Source of the DNA: Euryarchaeota archaeon UBA556
GTDB lineage: Archaea > Thermoplasmatota > Poseidoniia > Poseidoniales > Thalassarchaeaceae
Assembly: GCA_002494975.1 (NCBI GenBank)
Contig: DADI01000060.1
Span: 3,134 to 10,924 of the forward strand
Length of the DNA stretch: 7,791 nt
Direction: 5' to 3'
Shown: positions 1 through 6,461 of the stretch, in pieces
Layout of the letters: each line of letters begins with the position of its first letter
Numbering within the stretch: the first letter of the stretch is position 1
Position numbers and translations under genes: made by a program
Notes under the pieces: generated by a model
The model's input: the letters and a program-made list of their open reading frames with translations, nothing else
Databases searched by the model: none
What the model was told of the DNA's origin: nothing

Positions 1-6
1 TCTTGA

Positions 7-1176
7 TTACTCTAATCTTCTCAAAGGTTGATTTTTAGGGATATATTTGGGCCTATAAATTGGAGTACCTCTGCCATCTCTAGCATTTCTTTCATCTAGT
101 ATTTGCGCACTAATTCCGGCAACACGCGCCCAACCAAAGAAAGTCGTATAGTACTCAGGCATTCTAAATCCAACGGAATGAAGAAGACTTCCGCTGGCAA
201 TATCTACATTTGGATATGGATTGCTTATCTTAGGTATTTCACTAAGTATTGGAGGAACTACTTCTCGTAATGCTCTGACGATTTTGAAATTGTCATCATC
301 TGGACAAATTTCCTCTCCGAGCTCAATCAGTAAGCGTGCACGAGGATCTTCTGCTCTTAGTACACCATGCCCAAATCCGTATATTGGGCGCCTGTTTTCT
401 AATTCTGTACGAACAAAATCCTCGATTTCTTGATGGTCTGAAGTTCCTATTCTTTGTACGAACTCGAGACATGCTTGGTTTGCTCTGCCATGAAGTGGAC
501 CAGAAAGTGCATTCATTGCACTAGAAATAGATGAGTAAATTGATGCCCAGCCTGATGCTACTGCTTTACCAGAAAAGGTAGACAAGTTTCCTCCACCATG
601 ATCCATATGAAGAATGAAAAAGAAGCGTAAAACTCTCTCAATATCTCTAGCCTTCTGACCTTTATACCCCATCATATGTACGAAATTTTCTACTAATCCG
701 AGGCCCGGTCTGCGAGGTTGTAACTTCTCTTTTTCGCCACCTCTTAATCTAAAAATCCTAGCCATTAGCTCAGGCATTCTAGCAATCAAATTCATCGCAT
801 CCGCTCTTGTATCGCCTGTATTCTCTGCTGCGCCGAGTGCCATAATACCGATAGAAAGCCAATCCATTGGGTGACCGCTCCCTGGAGTTAATGATTCTAA
901 AACTCGGAGAGCACCGGTAGGTATATTTTCACCTCTCTGCGTCAACTCAGCGTGAAACTCTTGAGCCTCTTCTTCAGTAGGAAGACGTTTGTGCATCAAC
1001 AAAAAGATGACATCTTCTTCCTCCATATTTACCAGATCTTCAACAGGGTAACCAACATAGTGGACGCCTTCAAGAGGATCGACAAAAGATGTTTGACAGG
1101 TGCCTACAGGAACTCCTCTTAAACCTGAATCTAAATTTCTACCAGTAATTGTAAACAATACATCTTCACTACTCAT
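7..1176 (-). CDS. gltA: Citrate synthase
   Basis: Condenses oxaloacetate with acetyl-CoA to citrate, the entry step of the TCA cycle; cytoplasmic. The 389-residue protein is full length. All expected active-site residues can be matched to the pig enzyme numbering: His190/His193 in HMDHGGGN (pig 235/238), His229 in GPLHGRANQ (274), His270 in GFGHGVLR (320), Arg279 in DPRA (329), Asp325 in PNVDIASG (375), Arg351 in WARVAG (401) and Arg375 in YRPK (421). Several of these blocks look more like mitochondrial-type enzymes than like E. coli GltA, notably GHGVLR..DPR, MNALSGPLHG.ANQ and the N-terminal DP.EGV...GY block. The ATG start is preceded by GTGAT (1182-1186), complementary to the 16S tail, at 5-nt spacing. 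It is transcribed divergently from the membrane protein gene to its right. Family assignment is very secure; the substrate could in principle be 2-methylcitrate, but no prp genes are in view. Confidence 0.96.
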   Translation of the reverse strand: MSSEDVLFTITGRNLDSGLRGVPVGTCQTSFVDPLEGVHYVGYPVEDLVNMEEEDVIFLLMHKRLPTEEEAQEFHAELTQRGENIPTGALRVLESLTPGSGHPMDWLSIGIMALGAAENTGDTRADAMNLIARMPELMARIFRLRGGEKEKLQPRRPGLGLVENFVHMMGYKGQKARDIERVLRFFFILHMDHGGGNLSTFSGKAVASGWASIYSSISSAMNALSGPLHGRANQACLEFVQRIGTSDHQEIEDFVRTELENRRPIYGFGHGVLRAEDPRARLLIELGEEICPDDDNFKIVRALREVVPPILSEIPKISNPYPNVDIASGSLLHSVGFRMPEYYTTFFGWARVAGISAQILDERNARDGRGTPIYRPKYIPKNQPLRRLE

Positions 1177-1330
1177 ATAGCATCACAAAATCTACTCCCC
1201 ATGTGAACAAGTGATAATATCTCCTATATTACGATTAGAAATAGAAATATTCGATTATTACTTTAAAACAACATAATTACACATTTATCGCCCGCAATAC
1301 TGAAAGAGCCGTCACTTGGGCCTGAGAAAT
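1177..1330. promoter_or_regulatory. Divergent promoter region, citrate synthase / membrane protein
   Basis: This very A+T-rich spacer lies between two divergent genes and must carry both promoters. For the plus gene, TTTAAAA at 1262-1268 is a plausible archaeal TATA box that would put transcription start near 1290. For citrate synthase, the minus-strand AATATAGG around 1223-1231 is a weaker candidate, giving a leader of roughly 25 nt. The heptamer-like word CGATTA occurs twice in the same orientation, at 1232-1237 and 1252-1257, exactly 20 nt apart. No RNA gene or ORF is visible here. The assignments rest on motif and position only. Confidence 0.35.
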
Positions 1331-1951
1331 ATGTCAAGGTGGCGTGAACGTCTAGAGGAATTCGATGAAGAGCATCGAATCATGCTAGAAGGAGGTTCAA
1401 TTAGTCAACTTTTCCTAGGATATCCATTATCCTTTTCACATCCAGTATTCATAGGAATTATTTATGCTCTGATGATAAATTTGACTCTGATATTACCAAC
1501 AGCCTATGATGGCTATGTGAATTCTAGAGAACTGGATTCAATTATTGAAAGATGGGTTAATGAAAGTCTGATTATCATATTTATATGCGGATTTTTAGGA
1601 GGGGCTTCAAGTTTAATGTCATCAATATTTAGGAGACCTCCAGTTAGATTAGAAAAAAGAAGAAGGTACATCTATCCACTCCCATTCATTGGATTTTTAA
1701 TAACTACAATTGCAATTACTTTTTCAATATCTGACACCATAGAATGGATTGGATATTCACTAATTATCCTCCCTGGCCCTCTATATATTCAATTATCTTA
1801 TGCTCCAAGGTGGAGAATCCTAGAACGAATTGATAGAGATTTAGATCCTTTTGAAGGAATGCATATGACGATTTATCCAGATAATAGAAAAGAAGAGATT
1901 TTTGAAAAGAATAATATTGAGATTGAAAATGCAATCGAAGAATTAGATTGA
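1331..1951 (+). CDS. Unrecognised four-helix membrane protein
   Basis: I do not recognise the family. From the ATG at 1331 the protein has 206 residues. It has a charged N-terminal segment of about 35 residues rich in Arg and Glu, then four hydrophobic helices at about 38-59, 79-100, 115-133 and 137-158. A basic loop (around FRRPPVRLEKRRR, 100-114) sits between helices 2 and 3, and a hydrophilic, Glu-rich tail of about 45 residues follows. There is no signal peptide and no catalytic motif that I can see. By the positive-inside rule the basic loop and both ends should be cytoplasmic. An in-frame TTG at 1316 would add five residues. I prefer the ATG because TGAGAAAT directly precedes it, much like the GGAGAAAT before ribK. 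The gene stands alone, and its stop is 3 nt from that of the convergent thioesterase. Confidence 0.75.
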   Translation: MSRWRERLEEFDEEHRIMLEGGSISQLFLGYPLSFSHPVFIGIIYALMINLTLILPTAYDGYVNSRELDSIIERWVNESLIIIFICGFLGGASSLMSSIFRRPPVRLEKRRRYIYPLPFIGFLITTIAITFSISDTIEWIGYSLIILPGPLYIQLSYAPRWRILERIDRDLDPFEGMHMTIYPDNRKEEIFEKNNIEIENAIEELD

Positions 1952-1954
1952 TTA

Positions 1955-2374
1955 TTACAAAATGATATAATTTACTTGTGCAACTGCGACTAATTTATCG
2001 TTTACATCGAAGAGCTCTGCTTCTGCGAGACTCATGGTACGACCGACTTTGATAGTCCTAGCTAAGCATTTAACATCAGTCTTACATGGGCGTAAAAAAC
2101 GTATATTAAAATCAGTAGTCGCGACATTGGAACTTGGACCTATTTCAGTCAGAATTGCCCAACATGTTATGCTGTCTGCAATAGTTGCAAGAATACCACC
2201 ATGAAATGTTTCATAAATCCCATCCCATTTCTTTTCTCTAGGAATAAAGGCCTCGCATTCTCCTTTATCGAGTCTTAATATTTGCATTTTCAAAGTATCA
2301 GTAATTGGTACTGATTTTATTCTGTGCATCATTGATTTAATGGCTCCAGAATCTAATGTCGATGATTCCACCAT
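1955..2374 (-). CDS. PaaI-type hotdog-fold acyl-CoA thioesterase
   Basis: Predicted to hydrolyse a small or aromatic acyl-CoA to the free acid and CoA in the cytoplasm; the substrate cannot be inferred. At 139 residues it has the usual length of single-domain PaaI/4HBT proteins. The hotdog signature is clear: FHGGILATIADS at 57-68, with HGG and the presumed catalytic Asp67, then TTDFNIRFLRP at 86-96, then GRT..LAEAELFD...KLVAVA at about 111-132, ending in the last beta strand. It is the second gene of an operon with kbl: the ATG lies 9 nt after the kbl stop and its GTGAT ribosome-binding site (2378-2382) sits in that spacer, so the two are probably translated from one mRNA. No partner domain or targeting signal is seen. 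Family placement is strong and the specific reaction is inferred. Confidence 0.88.
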   Translation of the reverse strand: MVESSTLDSGAIKSMMHRIKSVPITDTLKMQILRLDKGECEAFIPREKKWDGIYETFHGGILATIADSITCWAILTEIGPSSNVATTDFNIRFLRPCKTDVKCLARTIKVGRTMSLAEAELFDVNDKLVAVAQVNYIIL

Positions 2375-2383
2375 AATATCACT

Positions 2384-3565
2384 TCAAATTAAATTAATCC
2401 TAGGACCTATTTTTTCTAATAAATGTAGGACATTATCTAAATCATCTCTTGTTAAACCGGCAGACATTTGAGTCCGCACTCTCGCTTTATCACGAGAGAC
2501 CATTGGGAATACAATTGCACCTGCCATCACATTCTCTTGACTAAGTTCGTTAGATAATTGTTTAGCAACTAAAGATTCACCGCACATTATTGGGATTATT
2601 GGGGTTTCAGAAACTCCTGTATCAAAACCAAGAGATTGCAATTCTTTACGGAAATAATTAGTATTATCCCAAAGCCTAGAATGATGCTCTGGCTCGCTCA
2701 TTAATACCTCTATTGCTGCCTTTTGAGCAGCTGCCACACCAGGTGGTTGACTACCAGATAAAAGCCATGAGCGGGAATGATTCAATGCATGATTTCTAAC
2801 TTCTTCAGTCCCAGCTAGTATCCCTCCTTGAACACCTAATGCTTTAGAGAAAGAACCTGTTTCAAAATGTACTTTTCCTTGTAAATTAAAGTGATCAACT
2901 ATACCTGCGCCCTTGTTCCCGAGAACTCCTTCACCATGGCAGTCATCTACATAAACCATAGAATCATATTCTTCCGCTAATTTTGTAATTTCATCTAAGG
3001 GAGCTATATCTCCATCCATTGAAAATACGCCATCAGTAATTATTAATTTTCTCTCTGCATCAGAATTTTGCATTAATACGGCTTCTAATTCGGACATATC
3101 ATTGTGAGCATATACGCCACGACGAGCCTTAGTTAATCTCACTCCATCTATTATTGAACCATGATTTAATTCATCACTAATGATAATATCTTGTGGGCCT
3201 CGGACTAATGTCGGAATCAGGCCAACATTCACTGTATAGCCAGCAGAGTAAATTAATGAAGATTCTACCTTCTTAAATTCAGCCACTTTTTTTTCGGCTT
3301 CAAGATGAATGTCCATAGTTCCAGCTATTGCTCTAACTGAACCACTTCCAGAACCATATTTCTTAGTTGCAGATATCATGGCATTCATGACCTTGGGATG
3401 ATTAGTCAAATTTAGATAGTTATTTGCTGAAAGCATTATAGTCTCCTTGCCATCTATAGTACATTTGGCATCATTAGCCGTTTGGAGAGTAGGGGGGTTC
3501 CAATCTAGACCCTGATTTTGTAGTTCGTCGAAACGCTTCGACATCCACGAGGTATCGGCAACCAT
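2384..3565 (-). CDS. kbl: 2-amino-3-ketobutyrate CoA ligase (glycine C-acetyltransferase)
   Basis: PLP enzyme of the alpha-oxoamine synthase family. It interconverts 2-amino-3-ketobutyrate plus CoA with glycine plus acetyl-CoA, normally the second step of threonine breakdown after threonine dehydrogenase. From the ATG at 3565 the protein has 393 residues, close to the roughly 398 of E. coli Kbl. Visible motifs in order are SANNYLNL (46-53), GSGSVRAIAGT (73-83), SDELNHGSIIDGVRL (130-144, with His135), ITDGVFSMDG (176-185), VYVDDCHGEG (204-213), the Schiff-base Lys241 in GSFSKALG, and ARVRTQMSAGLT (361-372). The NHGSIIDGVRL and RTQMSAGLT blocks favour Kbl over 8-amino-7-oxononanoate synthase. 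The frame is open a further 57 codons upstream, but that part would overlap the divergent MBL gene and lies outside the family length, so I exclude it. It is followed at 9 nt by the thioesterase gene. No threonine dehydrogenase is in the window. Confidence 0.93.
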   Translation of the reverse strand: MVADTSWMSKRFDELQNQGLDWNPPTLQTANDAKCTIDGKETIMLSANNYLNLTNHPKVMNAMISATKKYGSGSGSVRAIAGTMDIHLEAEKKVAEFKKVESSLIYSAGYTVNVGLIPTLVRGPQDIIISDELNHGSIIDGVRLTKARRGVYAHNDMSELEAVLMQNSDAERKLIITDGVFSMDGDIAPLDEITKLAEEYDSMVYVDDCHGEGVLGNKGAGIVDHFNLQGKVHFETGSFSKALGVQGGILAGTEEVRNHALNHSRSWLLSGSQPPGVAAAQKAAIEVLMSEPEHHSRLWDNTNYFRKELQSLGFDTGVSETPIIPIMCGESLVAKQLSNELSQENVMAGAIVFPMVSRDKARVRTQMSAGLTRDDLDNVLHLLEKIGPRINLI

Positions 3566-3663
3566 AACCCTGACAGAGCCCCTCAGTACATTGGTGCTTC
3601 GATTAGACGATATTGAGGAAATGAACATACGAGTTAAAGATACATGCCTACACGACGCTTTTG
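3566..3663. promoter_or_regulatory. Divergent promoter region, kbl / MBL-fold gene
   Basis: A 98-nt spacer between divergent starts. On the plus strand TTAAAGATA at 3634-3642 ends 21 nt before the ATG at 3664 and its centre is about 26-27 nt from it, the spacing expected for TATA box to transcription start. No Shine-Dalgarno motif precedes that ATG, so the MBL mRNA is probably leaderless. For kbl no single TATA candidate stands out: the minus-strand reading of the same element (CTTTAAC) or AATATCG near 3612-3618 are possible. AGGG just before the kbl ATG may serve as a weak ribosome-binding site. Confidence 0.4.
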
Positions 3664-4548
3664 ATGGAACCAGAAATAATCGTAACAATACTCGGCATCG
3701 CACAAGATGCGGGCATTCCACAGGCAGGATGTTCATGCGAAAGGTGCTTGAATGCTCATGAGAATCCTGGACTTAAGAGATACCCTGTATCTCTTGGCAT
3801 AGAAGGACGTGATGGCTCAAAACATCTAATAGAGGTCACAAAAAATTTATCTGAACAATTGAGATTATGGAGTGGAGATGATATAGAACAAAAAATATTC
3901 ATCCCTGACTCTGTAACAATTACTCACCTGCATCTCGGCCATGTTGAAGGAATTGGCCAATTTGGAAAACCTGTAATGGGAGTTAATAATTTACCAATTT
4001 ATTTAAGTCAAATGAATAATGATTCAATGCAGGAAAGAAATGATGTACAATTAATGATTGAAGAAGGGAATATTAGATTAATATCTAAAAATCAATTTCA
4101 ACCAACGAATGATTGTGGATTTACATTAGAATTTATTCCAATACCTCATCGAAGCGAATTGGGCGATACATCCGCTATTTTAATTAAAGGGCCAAGAAAG
4201 AATCTCTTATTCTTGCCAGATCAAGATTCATGGAGTGAGACATTAGATTCTTTTTCTGTAAGAAATATTAGAGAATTATTGACTTCATTAAGAATTGATA
4301 TTGCATTGGTTGATGGGACTTTTTGGAATCTAAACGAACTGCCAGGAAGAGACTTATCAAAAATACCACATCCAACTATAGAAGATAGTATTCACTATTT
4401 GGGAATGAAAAAAATAAACGATCCAGATATCTCATTCATACATTTAAACCATTCAAATCCAGTAAATGACCATAATTCGGAAGAAAGAAAATTAGTGGAA
4501 TCATATGGCTGGAGTATATGTGAAAGGAATGATACCCTATCGATATGA
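3664..4548 (+). CDS. PhnP/PqqB-like metallo-beta-lactamase-fold hydrolase
   Basis: Predicted metal-dependent hydrolase, probably acting on a phosphate ester or cyclic phosphate. It has 294 residues from the ATG. The N-terminus LGIAQDAGIPQAGCSCERC closely follows the start of E. coli PhnP and of PqqB, with the Cys triad CxCxxC (Cys23, Cys25, Cys28) that holds a structural zinc in PhnP. The metal motif is THLHLGHVEG (His88, His90, His93), with Gly where HxHxDH has Asp. Further family-like blocks are PHRSELGDTSA (about 161-171), FLPDQDSW (184-190 region), LVDGTFW (216-222 region) and FIHLNHSNP near 258-266, whose His could complete the Cys3His site. No pqq or phn genes accompany it, so neither PQQ synthesis nor C-P lyase function should be assumed. 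It precedes ribK by 47 nt on the same strand. The start is ATG with an apparently leaderless promoter; the adjacent TTG at 3661 is less likely. Confidence 0.88.
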   Translation: MEPEIIVTILGIAQDAGIPQAGCSCERCLNAHENPGLKRYPVSLGIEGRDGSKHLIEVTKNLSEQLRLWSGDDIEQKIFIPDSVTITHLHLGHVEGIGQFGKPVMGVNNLPIYLSQMNNDSMQERNDVQLMIEEGNIRLISKNQFQPTNDCGFTLEFIPIPHRSELGDTSAILIKGPRKNLLFLPDQDSWSETLDSFSVRNIRELLTSLRIDIALVDGTFWNLNELPGRDLSKIPHPTIEDSIHYLGMKKINDPDISFIHLNHSNPVNDHNSEERKLVESYGWSICERNDTLSI

Positions 4549-4595
4549 AAATTGTAAGCGGTAACCCTCTTGAATAGAATAGTAGACGGAGAAAT

Positions 4596-5030
4596 ATGCA
4601 CCTCTCCGGTAGAGTATCAAGTGGTCTCGGAAGAGCCCATGTTTTTATGGCTCAACCACATTATCAAGAGCAGTTTAAACAGGTGTTAGAAGTCAGTGCT
4701 TGGCCTGGCACTCTTAATCTAGATATGGATAAATCTAGTTTGGCAAATTACAGAAATCTAAGAATATTATCTGGACTAGAAGAGGGTAAAGTTTCACAGC
4801 ATACTGAGAAATTCAGGATAAAGGGATTCGAAAGAGATGGAAAATCATTCGGGGGGGCTACTGCATTCCCTGCAAAAATATCAGCAGATGGTAAGTATTG
4901 GATTGCTTGCGCAATATTAATCCCTGATTTGACAAGACACACGGAAACCGCAGAAGTTATTTCAGGTTCGTTTTTGAGAGAATCTTTACCATGTAAAGAT
5001 GGGGACGAATTAGAGATTAAATTGAATTAA
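4596..5030 (+). CDS. ribK: CTP-dependent riboflavin kinase (archaeal, DUF120 type)
   Basis: Phosphorylates riboflavin to FMN using CTP, in the cytoplasm; this archaeal enzyme is unrelated to bacterial RibF. At 144 residues it is close to the approximately 136 of the Methanocaldococcus enzyme. Signatures in order are GRVSSGLGRA at 5-14 (nucleotide-binding loop), Tyr23, WPGTLNLDMD at 36-45, GGATAFPAKI at 86-95, and the C-terminal block IPDLTRHTETAEVI (109-122) followed by FLRESLPCKDGDELEI (126-141). Many archaeal homologues carry an N-terminal DNA-binding domain; here only the kinase domain is present. GGAG at 4588-4591, 4 nt from the ATG, supports the start. It is probably cotranscribed with the MBL gene, although the 47-nt gap could hold its own promoter. 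Its last 14 nt overlap the end of truA on the other strand. Confidence 0.93.
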   Translation: MHLSGRVSSGLGRAHVFMAQPHYQEQFKQVLEVSAWPGTLNLDMDKSSLANYRNLRILSGLEEGKVSQHTEKFRIKGFERDGKSFGGATAFPAKISADGKYWIACAILIPDLTRHTETAEVISGSFLRESLPCKDGDELEIKLN

Positions 5031-5898
5031 GTGAATCTTCCCAATCTCTTTCCAATAACAACCCCATTTCTAATTTAGCCATAGACAACCATCTCTTAAA
5101 TCGATATTTTTTCTCAGGTGGCATAGAAAAACCAAGTGTATCAGGATTACAATGTAAGCCCATTTCTTGAGAAAACTGATGCTCAATAGACCATAAAATA
5201 AGCCCATTTGATTGTGCTCTCCCTAGATCGATTGGAATATCTGGTTTGTTTAACGCAGATTCAAGTGATTTGAATTTGATTCGCCCGGTAGCAACTCCTG
5301 TAATCGCTGCCGCTATTCTTCTTACTTGGTTCCAGAGAAAAGCCTCAGAACATATCAATATCCCAATTATTCGCCCATCAGAAGAATACCATGGCTCGCA
5401 CTTTTCTATAGTCCGAATAGGATTTTTATCCTCTTCTAACTTACAGAAATTTGTGAAATCATGAGTCCCGACAATTATTTTACAAGCATTAAGAAATAAC
5501 TCCTCATCAATGCCACCAGACCATTCTTCAATTAATTCTGTCCGGAATAAATATGTCCTTGCTTTAGCTGCTCGACTCCGCACATTTGACTCGACTTTAA
5601 TGACATCCCAGGCACATAATCCCTCTGGGAACCTGTTATTCAATACACGAAGTATAGTTTTCTTATCAACTTCATTCCAAACTGTAAGCGGGACATCGAT
5701 ACAAGCTAGATTCATCCTCACACTGACACCTGCATCAGTTCGGCTAGACATTTCTAAACAGCCATCACTCCACCAACTCACTTTCCTAAGGGCATTCTCA
5801 ATTGCTTTCTGCACAGTAGGGACATTAGGTTGAATTTGAGAACCATGGAACAAGTCACCATGATATCCAAAAGCGACCATGATTCGGCCGCGACTCAA
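5017..5898 (-). CDS. truA: tRNA pseudouridine synthase A
   Basis: Isomerises uridine to pseudouridine at positions 38-40 of the tRNA anticodon arm. The 293-residue protein shows the TruA landmarks: GYHGDLFHGSQIQPN..TV at 11-29, the catalytic Asp55 in SSRTDAGV (51-58), KARTYLF at 111-117 with the conserved stacking Tyr, GTHDFTNFCK at 143-152 and FLWNQVRRIA at 186-195. The C-terminal extension of about 50 residues after the SIEH strand is rich in charged residues and is longer than in bacterial TruA. The start is TTG: GGAGG at 5906-5910 lies 7 nt upstream, while the next in-frame ATG (5880) has no ribosome-binding site and would cut into the first strand. It follows the TPR gene by 14 nt, so the two form an operon and the Shine-Dalgarno site sits in the spacer. 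The 3' end overlaps ribK by 14 nt on the opposite strand. Confidence 0.94.
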   Translation of the reverse strand: MSRGRIMVAFGYHGDLFHGSQIQPNVPTVQKAIENALRKVSWWSDGCLEMSSRTDAGVSVRMNLACIDVPLTVWNEVDKKTILRVLNNRFPEGLCAWDVIKVESNVRSRAAKARTYLFRTELIEEWSGGIDEELFLNACKIIVGTHDFTNFCKLEEDKNPIRTIEKCEPWYSSDGRIIGILICSEAFLWNQVRRIAAAITGVATGRIKFKSLESALNKPDIPIDLGRAQSNGLILWSIEHQFSQEMGLHCNPDTLGFSMPPEKKYRFKRWLSMAKLEMGLLLERDWEDSLNSI

Positions 5899-5905
5899 TT
5901 GGATT

Positions 5906-5910
5906 CCTCC
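5906..5910 (-). promoter_or_regulatory. Shine-Dalgarno site fixing the TTG start of truA
   Basis: Minus-strand GGAGG placed 7 nt before the TTG at 5898. It is one of the strongest ribosome-binding sites in the window and decides between the TTG and the ATG six codons later. It lies directly after the stop codon of the upstream TPR gene. Confidence 0.75.
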
Positions 5911-5912
5911 AA

Positions 5913-6461
5913 TTATTCCTCAGTAGACAAATATTCCATTGCTTCGTCAACCGATGAAAATCCGAGTCCAAGAATTGCAAATTCTATAGCAACTGGTATG
6001 AATTGTCTAGCGAACTGTTCGCTTCTATCGTAACCTACCTTTACATCAATTGAATCAATAAGTTGTTTTGCAGCCTCGTAAAGATGGAATGATACATCAA
6101 CATCCTCTAATTTCTTACCTAATTGAATAAGTTTCTGAAACTCTCTTACCGCCATTGGAACTCTATCAAATTCAATTAATGCATTGGCATATGCTGCCTG
6201 GTATTCAGAATTATCTGGTTCTAAACCTGCAGCCTTACGAAGGTATGATTGAACTTTACCTTCATTAATTCTATCGTTGCCTTTTTCATCAAAATTACCA
6301 TTTTCTTGTATCTCAAACATTGCTGATTCAGCCCAACCATGGTACCCAGCAGGATCTTTTGGATTGTTTGTAACATGTTCTTCAAAGATTTCCATGGCTC
6401 CCATGAAATCTCCTTTTGTAATGTGTTGTGCTGCAATTGTAACGATATCTTCTTCCGACAT
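5913..6461 (-). CDS. TPR-repeat protein
   Basis: A soluble, acidic, all-helical protein of 182 residues, probably a protein-protein interaction scaffold; no enzymatic motif is visible. One tetratricopeptide unit is clear at about 5-38 (IAAQHITKGDFMGAMEIFEEHV..NPKDP, with the usual Gly, Ala, Phe and Pro positions). A second one or two units are more degenerate at about 69-115, where LRKAAGLEPDNSEYQAAYA resembles the end of one repeat and the start of the next. The segment 50-68 is Asn/Asp/Glu/Gly-rich and probably a loop. The C-terminal 60 residues are helical without a recognised domain. The ATG has GAGGG at 6469-6473, 7 nt upstream. It is the first gene of an operon with truA, which does not by itself imply a role in tRNA modification. 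The exact family is unknown to me. Confidence 0.82.
   Translation of the reverse strand: MSEEDIVTIAAQHITKGDFMGAMEIFEEHVTNNPKDPAGYHGWAESAMFEIQENGNFDEKGNDRINEGKVQSYLRKAAGLEPDNSEYQAAYANALIEFDRVPMAVREFQKLIQLGKKLEDVDVSFHLYEAAKQLIDSIDVKVGYDRSEQFARQFIPVAIEFAILGLGFSSVDEAMEYLSTEE

Noticed and set aside
1316..1330. TTG start for the four-helix membrane protein
   Set aside because: It adds five residues and lacks a well-placed ribosome-binding site; the ATG at 1331 has TGAG just upstream, similar to ribK.
2384..3565. 8-amino-7-oxononanoate synthase (BioF) or serine palmitoyltransferase
   Set aside because: The NHGSIIDGVRL and RTQMSAGLT blocks fit Kbl better, and no biotin or sphingolipid genes are adjacent.
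3566..3736. N-terminal extension of Kbl by 57 residues
   Set aside because: The frame is open, but the extension overlaps the conserved start of the divergent MBL gene, has no family counterpart, and the ATG at 3565 gives the normal Kbl length.
3664..4548. PQQ biosynthesis gene pqqB
   Set aside because: Similarity is to the broader PhnP/PqqB superfamily; no other pqq genes are present and the metal motif differs, so the specific name is not supported.
4395..4601. 68-residue minus-strand ORF across the MBL end and ribK start
   Set aside because: It is antisense to the conserved C-terminus of the MBL protein and shows no motif or ribosome-binding site.
5510..5833. 107-residue plus-strand ORF inside truA
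   Set aside because: It lies wholly antisense to a well-supported truA, has no recognisable motif, and is explained as a shadow frame.
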